Assembly (NCBI GenBank): GCA_034769895.1 | Contig: CM068367.1 | Coordinates: 704,290,885 to 704,354,884 of the forward strand | DNA length: 64,000 nucleotides | From: Magicicada septendecula | Taxonomy: Eukaryota; Arthropoda; Insecta; Hemiptera; Cicadidae | Direction of reading: 5' to 3' | In this document: one piece after another, positions 10,240-25,614 of the stretch | Numbering within the stretch: the first letter of the stretch is position 1 | Layout of the letters: each line of letters starts with the position of its first letter | Made by a program: the position numbers and the translations under genes | The notes under the pieces: model-generated | Database searches by the model: none | What the model was told of the DNA's origin: nothing | The model's input: only the letters and a program-made list of their open reading frames with translations

Positions 10240-13200
10240 TAGAGGCAGTGAGAACTGAAGAATACCCATCACTGAACCAATCTCTTGGGGACCAACGACC
10301 GATAACTAGACATACAAATGACCAGACCATAACTATCATCACCAACCATTATTTGAAAAATATTAGGGAAGACTTATTGGAAGAGGATGATAACCATGTA
10401 CACAGTAATAGTAATAATGAAATTATATATGTAATAGCTAAATGAAATGGAATACGGTCTACAATTATGATAGATACGGGGTCCAACATCTCGTTAATAG
10501 ATAGTACTGAACTGGAAAAAATCTAGCGAGAAGGCCAGTTACCTATACCCACCTTACCTGTGAATAATGTAATAATAATTGGAGCCACTGGACGGCAAAA
10601 TAAAACTGTTAAAAAGCAAGTATCGCTCGACCTCACCAATAATAATGTAACAATACCAATAGGGTTCTTGGTCGCAACGGGGTTACCGTTCAACGTACTG
10701 ATTGGATGTGACATATTACAACAACATTCTGCAGTAATTGACTTAAAGGAATAGTATCATTAACATCCGAAGAAGGATTATGGACAGCAGAATTGGTAGA
10801 CGCTAATAGAACCGTTCCAGTTAACGACAAATGTCAGGTCATGAAAAGTTATTTTTGTAAGAACAATAAACTGCAAGAAGCAATCCAATATGAGGACTAC
10901 GATCCAGAACTATGGCAGAGTAAGTTGGAAGAGATACGAGAGTTCAAAGAGAAAAAACCTGTCAACAAATAAGTAAGGTACAGGCCGAAAATTTAATTGA
11001 AATATACAATAGATATAAACGCATATTCTCCAACGCTCCAGGTAAAGTTAAGGGTTACCAGTGTGAAATAAATTTTAAGGAACCAGTAGACTTTCATAGA
11101 AAATCCTACCCGATAGCATATTCAATAAAAAACGAAGTTCGGGAAGAAATAAATCGTATGATCAAAGATGACATAATAGAATATAGCCAATCACCCTATA
11201 CCAGTCCCATAGTGGCAATCCCAAAAAAGAATGGAAAGGTGAGAATTTGCCTGGACGCTAGGGAGATAAATAAAATTATTATAAACGATAGGACTTCCCC
11301 TGGCGAGATCGAAGAAATCCTGAAAAAATTTCACAGCACCAAATACATTAGTACTTGGGATACGGTATGCGGATACTGGCAGGTTGAGCTGCACCCAAAT
11401 AGTAGAAAATATATGGCGTTCCTTTTTGACGGAAGGAACTATCAATTTAAAAGGTTACCTTTCAGATTAATTAATTCTGTTGCTATATTCGTGAAATGTA
11501 TGGACCAGATATTGGGACAAGAAACTCTACAATTCACTACAGTATACGTAGATGATTTACTAATAACATCTTCTCATTGGGATGAACATTGCGCAAGGGT
11601 AGAACAAGTACTGAGAAAGCTGTCTGAGAATAATATAACACTTAATCTGAACAAATCTAAATTTATTGCTAATCAAGTAAAGTTTTTAGGTTTTAATTTG
11701 ACAGAGATGGGTATATCGCCTTCAACAGAGAAAGTAGAAGCAATTCAACAGTTCCCTACTCCAAAAAACAGAAAACAGTTACAATCCTTCCTTGGAATTT
11801 GTAACTATTACCGCAAATTCCAAGATAATTATTCAGAAATAACTGCTAAATTCCAAAAACAGCTATCATCCAAGGACAAATGGGCATGGGGACCAGAACA
11901 AGATAAAGTTCGACAACTAATCAAAGAAAAATTTCTAGAGACTGTTATGCTGCACCACCCTGACTTTAATAAACCCTTCTATCTGAATTGTGATGCAAGC
12001 AATGTAAGTTTAGGAGCCACTTTGTATCAAGAAGATGAAGAAGGACATCACCTGGTAATTAGTTTCGCCAGCAGAGTGCTAAACAACTGCGAACGCAACT
12101 ATAATGTCACTGAAAAGGAGTTGCTAAGTGTAGTATACGCATGCAATAAGTTCAGGACCTATATACTTGGATAGCCAGTGACCGTAAGGAGTGATCACAA
12201 ATCCATCTCATTCCTAAAACGATGTAAGCTCAGTCATGGTTGATTAACTAGATGGGTCCTTGCACTACAAGAATATCACATTAATTGGGAATATATACCT
12301 GGAAGGAAGAACATAGCAGCCGATATCTTGTCCCGAATAAACATACAAGACCAATCGTTCGATGGAGAAAAGGAACAAATTGCTAAGGTGTACAATATTA
12401 TTAAGAGTAGGAAGGATTTAGAAACCATAACAAACGAAATTAATCAACATCAAAAACTGGATCCCAAATTAATGAACATACGCCAGAAGGTGCAAAATGC
12501 TGATGAAATTATTACCAAATACTACTGTGTACATGATGATAGATTATTTATTAAAGTTACCCCTAATCAAGAAAGCTGGAAATTAGTAATTCCAACAGCT
12601 GTGGAAAATAAATTAATATTAGATTACCATATAAGATATGGACACATGGGAGCCATAAAAATCGTTAAAGCCCTGGAAGAACAAGTGTACATAAAGAATA
12701 TAAACAGAAAGGTACAAAAATCAATTCAAACCTGTCACATCTGCCAAATGGTTAAATGTAACAATGAGAAGAAGGAGGGAGTAATGATTCCCATTACATC
12801 CAAACATAAACTGGAAAAAGTATTCCTGGACATATGTGGACCATTCCCACGCAGTGGAGGGAAGCATAGATATAAATTTATTATTATTATTTTCGACCAT
12901 TTTACTAAATATACTAAACTTTACGCTATCAGCAGAGCCACTACCAAGAAAATCCTGGAGATAGTCATTGGACATTACATACTAGAGATTGGTAAACCTA
13001 CATCCATTATCACAGATCATGGTACGCAGTTCAAAGGAAATAAATGGAGGGATAGTCTTCTAAAACATGGTATTAGAACATATAAGACTTCAGTCTACCA
13101 CCCCAGCAGCAATCCTGCGGAGCGAGTATTGAGGGAGGTTGGCAGGATACTCCGAACTTACTGTCATGACCAACAGAGGAGGTGGCACGAATACTTGTTA

Positions 13201-13653
13201 CCTACCGAAGAATTTCTCAATATATCTTACCATCAATCCATTGAAAATACACCGTATACTGTAATGTTTGAAAAGCCTCCACCTAGGGAGATCCAGAATA
13301 TCATCAATTTTCCAATTAACCCAGAGTATCAATTTGAAAACATTAAATTTTATAACCGAGTAATGGAGAAGGCAGAACAACAGAAAAAGAAGTATAAAAA
13401 GAATCATCCAAAACCAATAAATTACCAGGTTGGTGAAAAAATATTAATAAGGAATAGAGAGTTACCCAGTACTCTAGAAGGAATAATGAAAAAATTATTA
13501 TTATTATATACAGGACCCTATGTAATAACAAAAAATAATAATAATACTTACGAAATAATGAACCCTATCACAAAAAAAATTAAGGGAACATACAATCAAG
13601 AATCTATAAAAAAATATCATGAAGAAATACCATCACCAATCATCAAGGACTGA
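10240..13653 (+). pseudogene. GypA pol (protease, RT, RNase H, integrase), broken
   Basis: The frame is -1 to gag. Protease has DTGS at 10473-10484. RT has the YVDD catalytic box at 11545-11556 and KFLGFNLTEMGI in the thumb; RNase H has NCDAS and TEKELLSVVYAC. Integrase has a zinc-binding HHCC module (YHIRYGHMG ... CHICQMVKC), catalytic Asp 12829, Asp 13015 and Glu 13120 (34 residues apart, the DD35E rule), and a GPY/F-like TGPYVI near the end. Damage: TGA 10443, TAG 10524, frameshifts near 10748 and 10965, TAG 12172, TGA 12241. In RT the usual Gly of LPFGL is Arg (LPFRLINS). The polyprotein would have copied RNA to DNA and inserted it. The final TGA is at 13651. Confidence 0.9.
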
Positions 13654-14901
13654 CAAGACGGACGAAAATATATGAGAATAAAAAAACCACAAAATCCAAA
13701 AAGTATGTAAGTACAACTTACTAAATATTTTGAAACAATATGATTTAATAAAAACCACAAAATTCAAAAAGAAGTAAGAACGTCTTACTATGTGTTCATA
13801 AAGAAATTATTTTGAAGATTTAAGAATAAAACTCCAAGATTAAAAATTTTATATCAAGAAAGACTTATACAAAATAATTAAAAAAACAATATGATTTAAG
13901 ATACATGCCAAAATGCCAAGAGAATTGAAGAACAAATTAAATAATTGTTTATAACCAGTATAATTTTAAGTGGAACAAGAAAAAATGTATGTCAACATAA
14001 TTAGTGGTAATGTGACCAGACAAGATGGTAATATAAGAAGAACAATGGATAATTTAATGACTATAAATACACTGAAACTAAGTAATGATGATAATTAAGG
14101 CAATTACAATTTAGAATTTCTTGGAAATGAGAATAACAGATGAAGAGATAGTACTTCGAATTGCTGTCACAAAAAGAAGATCAAAAATAGTTACAAATAA
14201 TGACTGTCAAAAATGTTATCTGAAAATAGTTAATGAAAATAAGATGGAATCACGAAGGAAGGAATATATGAATAATTAAATATAAAACGTGACAGCGTAA
14301 CGAATCCCCAAGATGTTTATTATTAATTAAATAAAAAGATTATTATGGTATTATTGTATTTTTTGTAGCTGACTGTAGACGAATTCCAGCAGTATTATAT
14401 TGAAGTGTAGTGTGGGCAGCAGAGTATGAAGCCAAACAGTGCCTCTCTGAACTGTACCAGCTCACCTGTTAGGGAATGTTAGGGAAATTGAATATTTAAG
14501 GGATATTAGAACCGCTGCGAAGAATGACATCAGATTCTAAAAAAGTATGAAGGAAGAAAACAGAAGGAAGATAACTGACAGAAGAATAAGGGAGAAACAC
14601 ATTGATAGCAGTAACTAGTAATAGGAGAAAAGTCAAATTAAGTTTTACTGATTATTGTGACCAATTATTGACAAGTAATGTTTAAGAGAAACAAGCCAAG
14701 AATATTAATATGATTAATGAATTGTCATTAAATAGAAAAAGATAAATACAAGTCCAAAATGTCACATTGAGAATTCCATCATTGACCATTGAAAATTTAA
14801 TATGAATATAAGGAAGATATTCAAGGGCATGGAAAAGAGATAAGTTTATTTGACCCAAATTATATTCAGGTAAATTAAACTTATTTAGGAGGGGAAGCAT
14901 A
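13654..14901 (+). other. GypA 3' untranslated region with polypurine tract
   Basis: About 1.25 kb, AT-rich, with no ORF of more than 75 codons and no env-like gene. It ends in the purine tract aggaggggaagcata directly before the TGTAAC of the 3' LTR, the primer for plus-strand DNA. Confidence 0.75.
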
Positions 14902-16795
14902 TGTAACATAACAGAAATACGGTCCTCGACGTTACATAAATAAAATGATAAAATTAGAATAGGGAAGAAAATATATTAATTTTCCACACTTATAAAAAGG
15001 TCAGAGATCCAACCCATAATTGTTTAAATGTAATAAGAATGCAAGGTAATAAAAAAAGATAAGCATATAATAATGTTAATAGTAATAAACCTCAAGGTTC
15101 AGTGAGAGGTAAATAACAGACATTGACACATATTGTAAAAAAAACTAATGTTGACTATTTCAGAATAATTGATGTTTTTAAAATAGATGAGAATGAGTAA
15201 ATAGTGTATGACCTAAGTTACTCAAAAATACTTGTTATTAATTGTATCATGTTATATTGTTGTCATGACCGTGATGTTATATTTTGTGTTATCATGTGAA
15301 AGTTTTCCTGTTGATAGAATATCAGGTAATTAAATATTATGTATTATTAATTTACCGTTGTAGAGCTGTGGTTGAACTCAGTTATTGAGTACTAATTAAT
15401 TTCATCCTTATGTGTTTTCCATAGGTCAAGATAAAGTTGTTGTTAGATATTATAAAGTTAATTATTTGTATACATGTACTTAGATAATAAGATGATTATA
15501 ATTGTAAACTTGGATAAAAAGGCTATAATTGTTAACAAGGTACCAAAGGAGTTTAATACCACCATATCATAAATAGATAAAAGGTTCTATAATATTGCAG
15601 ATAGTAACAAGTTAAATTCAGAAGTAGATCAAGGTATAATGATAGGCCTAACAACCAATCACATTATATAGTAAGTCAGATCAGAAAGGTTAGGTAAAGA
15701 AATTAGTAACAAATACTAAATACAATCTAATGAGTTAGTAGAAGTTAATAATAATTAATAGTAACAAATAAATAAACTCAAATTAAACAAATTATTATAA
15801 TGCCGTAGTGCAATGATACTGATAGATAATATTTGGTAACGGAAAAATAATATTTATTAAAATAAACAGACTAAGAGTAAAAAGACAGCAAAATATATAA
15901 GAATTAGTAAACAAGCCATAAGTAAGATTATATTCGGATATAATGGAAATTTAGAAAGGGATTATTTTGATGAGTGGAAGAACTTTGTATTAAAGGATTA
16001 TAAAATTAGATAATATCGAATTAGAATAAAAAATGGTTGCTAGGGACGACAAAGTATATAGAATTTGTTGATTTGATTATTGAATAATTTTACATGAACG
16101 AGGAGAGTTTAACTAAGAGAGATGCTCAGTAAAAAATTGATTTAATTTAAAATATCAAGTACAGAGAAAGTTAAAATAAATGAATGATAAATTGCAATAG
16201 TTTGGTCAACTAACAGTTAACCATATTATATAATTGGATAATATAAAAACGATACACAAAGTAACTAAAAATAAAGGAAGAACTCGGATTGCCAAATTCC
16301 TGATAATGAACAAATGTTAAAGTAACAAAGTAACGAAACCAGAGAAATAACTACCTGCATAAAGATATAATCCTCTAAAACAAACGAAACTAAAATAACC
16401 ACCAAATTACATCGGAACTTGCAGTTTACACAATCCGATAGAAAAACGTAATTGGATTCGAATTTCGTCGAAGCACGTAACCACAAACTCGGACATTGGT
16501 GAACAAAAGGAGCGGTATTTCTGCATCATCCAAGGACCAAGAATTCCACTTTTATTTCAACTTTGGAGAGAAGGCGGACGACGATAAATTCATCTGCATT
16601 CGCTATTGACCAAACACTACCAAAGGTTAGCCGTACACAGCCTCATCGAGTTGCGATGTCGAGCGGACGGTAAAGCAACAACTATTTAAATATTATTTAA
16701 TAAAATTTAACTCTATATTGTAATACCTTGTATTCCTATTTATGCATTTTCTGATCTTCCTAACAGTTGAAAGAACCTTCACACCCTGTATTTAA

Positions 16796-19383
16796 GGGGA
16801 CCCGGTATAGCCTATCTTCCCCATGTTAACATAATGTACCTTTTCTCAAAACCCTGTACGTTAGAGAGTTAATGTTTTCTTTATTTCAAATTATTATTCT
16901 TTGGACACATTTTAACATAGGGGTTTTTTGAAAAAAGAATTTTTAAATTTTTTACAAATTTTTAAAAAATATGTCTACAAAAAACCTTTTTTGCTAGCCG
17001 TTTTTATAACAAAACTCTGATGATTTTTAAAATATTACAAGAAGGCTGTGTTAAAGTTTGAAGCAATTGTTGAGTAATATGGATACCAAATTTCAGGCTT
17101 CTAACTAGTCGAGAAGATGAGAAAAGGTACATTTTATGTTACAAAATGTATGTTTTCGGCAAAACGCATTTAAAGTTAAAAAATAAAATATTTTTAAAAA
17201 AGTCTTGAAAACTACCTTAAAACAATCCAGCTCCATACTCTGGGTTATCTGGGTCTTCCATGCTATCTGCCAGTCTCTTCTTAGCTTGTCTTCTTGACTG
17301 CCTTGCCTTTTTCTCATACTCGGATACATTCCTTTCAGCATTCCTAAGTCGCTCTCTGTCAATCTGCAGCATTGCCTTCTTTGTGTTGATGCCGACACTC
17401 ATCCCAAACTGTTTCAGTACCCTACACCTTGTAATGTTCCCCTCATTAAAACATCCAACTGCATCGTACACTCCCACCATAAATGCAGATAATCCAACAA
17501 AAACTGTTTTGGGGAGCCTGGACCATACCACACTATTCACGCTCTCATTAGGATTTTGAGTCCTTCCGTGGGTGCATTTTTTCAGTAGCTCAGTATTAGC
17601 AAGATCTCTTATAACAGGTTTGATTGCAATCATAACAGCTGCAGGGAGACTATGGTTATGATGGTAATGCTCATCTTTAGCTTCAGCTTTTCTGAATTTG
17701 CACCAGCTTTCTTCACCGGGTGGGCACAGACCATGTTGCGGTTCATCATCTGTTGAGCATATGTGAAAATACATTGCCCATACTGCCCTTTTCATGTTTT
17801 CTACATTGTTGGAATGTCTTCTGATTGCTAAGCCATAATAGTTTTGAATTTTGTCGATGATGGCATCAGTTAATCAGTTTTCTCCTGATAATGGCTTTCC
17901 GTCTGCTAGTTTTATGCCTTTTAGTGATGTTTTCAAACGCCTCAATTGAGTACCCATCCGTTTCTGTGTATGTCCAATGCACTCTAATTTTCTGATTTCA
18001 ATATCATTTCCATATACTTTTAATTCATTTACTTTAGAAAAGGCTTTAGAATCTCCATCTCCTAAATATTCTAAGTATCTCACATTATACATTTCTTCTG
18101 AACGCTGATAGATTGATATAGCACCTGCCACCTCCATTCCACCACTCACACCTTGATAATTAGCAGTACACATTTCGTCATGATTATCTTTACTTTTGCA
18201 CCTGCAATGTTTTGTAAGGACTTGTATATCTAATATTTTACCAGTATATACACTTGTCGTACTGACGATGCCGTTTAGAGATGTGTGGCCTCTCTTCTGC
18301 CACGACCCGTCAAAAGCTACACGTAAATCACGGCTACCATCGTTTGCTTCTACAGATTCTTCAACAGCACGTCTCATACTTAATTCAGCAATGTCTTTTG
18401 TAGCTTGAGCTATGATTTTATTATATTTTGTAAATCTAGAAGGAGGAGTCGGTAAATTCAAAATTCCACATAATGATTGGGCAGCTGCGCTTCCCTTCCC
18501 TACTGCTCTCAATCCATATGCTAATCGCATATTACATTCAAATAGTACACCCTTCTCATTTAGTCCATGCTCAGAATCAGGGTCAACATGTTTATTACTT
18601 ACAGCTTTTGAAGTAAAAAAGGCAACACTGTAATCACAAGTATCACAATATAAGATAATTTCAGTAGCCAACCCAATACGATTTTGAGTCTTTAGTTGTA
18701 GTCCTACTTGACTACAATGTTTGCATGCGACATATACATTCAAAATATTATAAAGTATATTCAAATCAATCAGCTCATAACCTAACTTTTCAGTACAATC
18801 AACTTCATCATACAACTCATTCAACCCACTCAATTTCCTTGCAGATGCACTTTCCGCTCTTCCATCGCCACTTTCTGGTAAATCAACTGTTACTTTTCCT
18901 TCAATTTTGGATTTACACACATTCTTTCTCTTCTTAAAACCACTTGGTACATTTGGTCTTGGCATTATCACAAAATCGTGAAGACAACACAAGTACAAAA
19001 CGTAAAACGTGAGTACTTATAACCTATAGTCACAATATTAGTCACAATTCACAACTAAAACAAACAAACAGCTACTTATATAGAATAAGTATATGTTTAT
19101 AACCTGGAACATTAGCCACAACTCACAACAATACAATATATAACCATCTGACAGCAACAGCTGATGTTTCCAAGCTATTTCACAGTACACAGAGTGTGTA
19201 GGCACAGCTGTTACAAAGAGATAAAATACTAGGCAGAGTTTCACAAAAAAATTTTTTTCACCTTGAAAGAAAATTCAAACCATCATGTGTCATACATCAT
19301 TTTAGAGAGAAAATTCCAGAGAATGTTTTAAAATTAAAAACAAAAATAATTTTTTTTTTCGATTTTTGCCCTACCGGGTCCCC
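16796..19383 (-). mobile_element. Mutator-like DNA transposon
   Basis: The ends are short inverted repeats: GGGGACCCGGTA at 16796 and TACCGGGTCCCC ending at 19383. The insertion is absent from the matching place in the GypA 5' LTR (about 7491). The 9 nt next to each end do not match well, so an 8-10 bp target duplication, as expected for Mutator, is not proven. It encodes one transposase on the minus strand with about 420 bp of AT-rich DNA on each side. Confidence 0.8.
17217..18965 (-). pseudogene. Mutator-like transposase with one in-frame TGA
   Basis: The start is taken at MPRPNVPSG (18965); an in-frame ATG at 18998 would add 11 codons. A single frame runs to 17217, broken only by TGA at 17876-17874; the two halves (374 and 192 residues as open frames) are in register. 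Motifs typical of the Mutator-like transposase domain (PF20700 type) appear in order: a CxxC pair (YVACKHCSQ, YCDTCDYS), YGLRAVGKGSAAAQ, FDGSWQKRGHTSLNG with a catalytic-type Asp, YLGDGDSKAF, CIGHTQKRMGTQLRR, NPNESVNSVVW. The C-terminus is a basic coiled coil (NVSEYEKKARQSRRQAKK). It would cut and rejoin the element's ends. Either a recent nonsense mutation or readthrough would explain the break; mutation is likelier. Confidence 0.85.
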
Positions 19384-19914
19384 ATAATTATTAATTATAA
19401 GAACCATAACTGAATTTAATATAAAACCTTGAATCCGATCGATAATCGATTACTTCTGACTTATAGCCTTTCGTATCTAAAGTAAGAGAACAATTTTGTT
19501 GGACATAAATATTAAATATTAATAAAGAATCATTTCAGAATTTCAATATCTTCTCATTTATATAAGATTTAATGGAGTGTGAATAAGAAATAAGATAGGT
19601 AGAGAGTATAACCAATAATCACCGTACGCTGTGGGTTAACCTACAAATTTACCTTGTCTGGGAACCACAGCGCTATTTGCGGACTTCTCAGGTATTAAAG
19701 AGAGGAGAATTCAATAAAAATTTCTGCCATTCTCTTCAAAACAGAATAGGCTTGAGCGGAATTTTCGAATAACACCCTACATACATAAATTTCACTCACA
19801 TTAACACCATTATATTAAATAGGGAGATAAAGGAGATATAATTAACAATATCACAACACCTAATAAATTAAGATATATAAGAAATTGGCACATTAAAACA
19901 AGAGAGGAAGGAGT

Positions 19915-20180
19915 TACATAATAAATTGGTGAACACAACAGTGGGGTTTAACCCGAACACAGTGGTACAATATAAATTGGCTTCCATCGCGGGGCTCGAA
20001 CGAGACGTACGTACCCGGTACAATATAAATTGATGAACCCAACAGCAGGGCTTTAGAAGATAGTGATATGGGAGAAAAGATGTGACACCAGAGGTACAAT
20101 ATAAATTGGCGCCCAACGCCAACGCTATAACGTTTTGTAACGTTTTGTAACGCTCGAACGAGACGTACGTACCCGGTACA
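19915..20180 (+). repeat. Primer-site-like module stack, 3' LTR copy
   Basis: The same series as at 7998-8252: TGG modules preceded by TACAATATAAAT or TACATAATAAAT. One module here has TGATG in place of TGGCG, and the tRNA-Lys-like one is split by extra sequence. Its presence in both LTRs shows that the stack is copied as part of the LTR. Confidence 0.7.
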
Positions 20181-20197
20181 ATATAATATATATATAT
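20181..20197. repeat. Short TA-rich spacer between GypA and GypC
   Basis: atataatatatatatat separates the GypA 3' LTR end from the GypC LTR. The far side of GypC (34197-34244) is also a TA run, so GypC probably inserted into a (TA)n tract beside GypA. A target duplication cannot be told apart from the repeat. Confidence 0.5.
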
Positions 20198-21769
20198 TAC
20201 AACGCTACCTTTTATCTAACACTCTTATCTAATATTTTGAATGATAGATAAAACGTTACTTACCCGTGAGATTACTTTACCTGGGCGCCAGAACAAATCC
20301 CAGATACAAATGACACGGTTCCAGCTTTGCTCAGAGCATAGAGACACAAATTCTCAGGATTCGTTCAGTGATTGTGGATTCAAGGGGAATCGTTACAAAT
20401 AACACTTTAAAATTGGCTTGATTATGTTTAATTAACGTTTTAATTATTTTTAAACTTTTTGAAAATGTTAATTGTCGGACTTATTGCTACCCTAACACTT
20501 ATAATTAACGAGTGTGTGTGAAAAGTAAAGATTAAGACGTTCAAACGACCTATTGCTCTTATCTGGTTGAATTAAGAGATTGATATCTTCCAAACCAGTG
20601 ATAAAGAACAGGTCTACAATAATTTGTACGTCCAATACTACACCTCACTTTCCATTCTACACTCCTATACTATGTTATGACTAATCTTACACATTAAATA
20701 CAAAGTGTGTGATTCTTAGTGTCTTTTAAAAATTGTTTATTGCTTTTTATTATTTGTTTAGTGCTTATTTCATTGATCAATGAATCTATTTCTTACGGTT
20801 TGATGCGTCGACCGAAGATAGGAATCCGTAGAGGTCCTCCTTTCGATGGTTTCGCCCAGAAGAAAAGATGTTGATCAATCCGGTAGAAAGATGCTCTAGC
20901 AATTACAGATGCTGTCGCTCTCTGTTGCTCAGGTCACTTCACAGCTGAATATTAATTAATTAATTTAATTAATTAATGTTGTTTTACACAGCGAGAGTTG
21001 TTGAACGGTACTAGTTCATCTTCACTGCGGACTACTTCTCGAATTTCGCACTTAAATACCGCTTTGCGTGATTGTAAAATTTCTGCACGTAATTTATACA
21101 CGACTAGCGCATTGAAGATTCGATCGAAGAGTAACGCTACCCCTCGGTTTGAGTTGGCGTCTGTTTTAAATACCGGCTTCTGATTGGTTGTTCAAATAAA
21201 TCATACGTTTTGCCAGTCTCGACAATCTCTAACAGGTCGAGCAAACACCCCATGACAGGTTTGAAACGGCAGAGAATTTCTAGTCAAAATCGTACTTCCT
21301 GTGTTTGCAACTTGATTGATTTCAGGTATTTGCAAATGTGTTTTCAAAGATCTGACCACAGAATATTGTTGCTTAGGTCTTTATCTGTGTGTGTGTGTGA
21401 AAGCACGTAATTCCTACGTAGCATAATTCTCTTGTTATTCCTTTTGGCGTTCGTCTTCCGTATAACTTCTTCAATTGTTAATTATATTAACTGAGATTGC
21501 GGCTACTTATAAAGCTTCACTTGCTGAACACAATGCTGTTTTCAGAATTGCTGTATATTTATTAGTTTGGAAGTTACTGCAGGTTGAACTGATAATTTGA
21601 TTTGAGTAAAGTTTCATGTTCGTACCAGTAGCGGACGTCGCTGTGACGAGATTAGAGTGAGATGGCTGCGATTGTACGCTCTCTCTCTCTCTTGCTTATG
21701 CTGCTATACTCGTACAGTCTAACACTTTCATATAACGCTCAGATAGGACGCTAATATGAATTGTTATAT
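20198..21769 (-). repeat. GypC 3' LTR
   Basis: Near-identical to 32628-34196. The minus-strand start (about 21769) follows a purine tract (ctagtggggg). It holds a TGGCGCCCAG word at 20290-20281, about 85-90 nt before the LTR end, resembling a buried primer site. There is no coding. Confidence 0.85.
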
Positions 21770-22121
21770 ATACCCCCACTAGGTATAAAAAAAATTGATT
21801 ATTTTAAGAAATCATTAATTTTTTTTCCTAATGTATCATTTTATCCTAATTAAAATTTTGCACATTTTCTTTTGCACTTTTGGTTTTTCCCGCACAAAAC
21901 TTGCACTAATAAAATTTTCCTTACATCTATCTTATAACTAAAGATTACAATTTGTTACTTATCCTAACGTGGTGTACACATATTGGGAATTTATATGACC
22001 ATTAATGTTTTAATCACCTTTTTGGCTCAATTAACGTCAATAATTTAAACAACAATACTAACATTTATTTAAATAATATTTATTATTATTATTATTAATA
22101 TTGATTCAAAACAATTATAAA
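21770..22121 (-). other. GypC 3' untranslated region and polypurine tract
   Basis: AT-rich, non-coding. The minus strand ends in acctagtggggg just before the LTR, the plus-strand primer. An (ATT)n stretch lies at 22078-22100. Confidence 0.6.
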
Positions 22122-23218
<1,097 letters not shown>

Positions 23219-23251
23219 TTGTTGTACTGATTAAATGGTTTTGTTGTACTG

Positions 23252-24045
23252 ATGCCTGCTTTGAAAGGTAAATGTAATCAGTTAACAGCAAAAGAATCTA
23301 ATGAATCCAGATTAGTTACAAAACTTTGATGGGTCATTGAGGCTGTAAATGGAATAATTGGACAGAAATATAAGCTTTTGCATCATCAGTTGCATAATTC
23401 TCTTCTTCCTGATGCTGGTTTATACTGTCGAATAGGCTGCTTCCTTCAAAATCGTTTTGGAAAACGATTAAATTCAGGTAAAGGACTATTTGACGAAATT
23501 ATCAGTCGGATGAATGCTACCAAAAATGATGTAAATACATTGGCTGTAGAAGTTGAAAATAATAACTGGAATAGAAAAGTAACACCGTTTCAGTTGTTAT
23601 CTTAAGAGGAATTGCTCGATTCCCAGAAATGTCATTAGACGAATTAAAAGTTTTTTTCACAGGATCTTATAAGCTTTCCCAATCTGTATCTTACTTAGCA
23701 GAAATTATAGATGAAAATGGTTCATTCCCTGCGAGTACGTTAAAAATTAAAACAGAGATTGTTCGATTTGAAGTGAGGGCAAGACATATAAACAGCAAAA
23801 CGTATAAATGCTATTTACATTATAACCCAAATAGTAGTGAAATGGATGGAATCAAGCGTTATGGTTGTAACTGTGCAAATGGTAATAGAACAATTGGACG
23901 TTGTTCACATATCGCTGCTGTTATTTATTACTTATCATACGGCAGATATTTGTCAAAAATTATACGGCCTGCAGAAGTTCTTACAAAATTATTTCATTTT
24001 GAGGAAGTGCAACCAGTTATTGAGGAAGATAGTGATGAAGATTAA
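23252..24045 (+). pseudogene. ISL2EU-like transposase, C-terminal part with SWIM zinc finger
   Basis: From MPALKGKCNQL the frame reads through TGA at 23327-23329 into WVIEAVNGIIGQKYKLLHHQ, the Glu-containing end of a DDE_Tnp_4 domain (E of VIEAVNG), then to a stop near 23603. A frameshift near 23610 leads into 23629-24045, which holds a SWIM zinc finger CxCx(n)CxH: YGCNCANGNRTIGRCSHIAA. It ends in an acidic tail (EEDSDED). The DDE_Tnp_4 plus SWIM pairing is typical of ISL2EU-type transposases of invertebrates. The first catalytic Asp residues are missing, because the left arm begins where they should be. It is inactive. Confidence 0.7.
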
Positions 24046-24354
24046 CTTTTTTACAACTTAATATTAGTTTTAAATATTGATTATTTTGTTGAATGTAATA
24101 AATATAAGTCTGCCTTACATTTTAAAACTATTTAAAGATCTAACTTTCTACAATTGTAGTTCTGAGTAATTCTCATTACTGGAATACAAACTGTCAACTT
24201 AAAAGTTTTGCCAATATTTTTTTTCAAAATTAATAGGATAATACTTTTTGAATGTCTTAAAAAATGAATTACTTTATTATATGTAAGAAACAAACAGTTT
24301 TATGTCTTTTTTATAAACAACAAATAAATAAGGAGTCTTAATTTTTCAGAAATA
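24046..24354 (+). other. 3' flank of the transposase, AT-rich
   Basis: Non-coding, between the transposase stop and the right inverted arm. Nothing else is seen. Confidence 0.5.

Positions 24355-25614
<1,260 letters not shown>

Larger units (their letters stand above)
5296..20180 (+). mobile_element. GypA: Ty3/Gypsy LTR retrotransposon with nested insertions
   Basis: Order of parts: 5' LTR (5296-8244), primer site (8253), gag (8344-10239), slippery site (10230-10236), pol with protease, RT, RNase H and integrase (to 13653), 3' UTR, polypurine tract (about 14886-14900), 3' LTR (14902-20180). The pol order PR-RT-RH-INT defines Ty3/Gypsy. Without their insertions the LTRs are both about 2.65-2.7 kb, very long for the superfamily. 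No clear target-site duplication is found: the left flank ends ttaaa and the right flank begins atat. Stops and frameshifts in gag and pol show the copy is dead. Confidence 0.9.
14902..20180 (+). repeat. GypA 3' LTR (interrupted by a Mutator-like transposon)
   Basis: The LTR is in two parts, 14902-16795 and 19384-20180, and matches 5296-8244 with scattered substitutions and small indels. It lacks the Penelope-like insertion of the 5' LTR. Its end repeats the stack of primer-like modules at about 19915-20130; here the tRNA-Lys-like module carries an extra ~32 nt containing cgttttgtaa twice, absent from the 5' LTR. It ends CCCGGTACA at 20180. Confidence 0.9.

Noticed and set aside
13654-14901. 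Env-like third ORF in GypA
   Set aside because: No open frame longer than 75 codons and no signal peptide or membrane segment is present between pol and the 3' LTR.
16780-16800. TTAA or 9-bp target duplication for the Mutator-like element
   Set aside because: TTTAA lies at the left but ATAATTATT at the right; the two sides do not match well enough.
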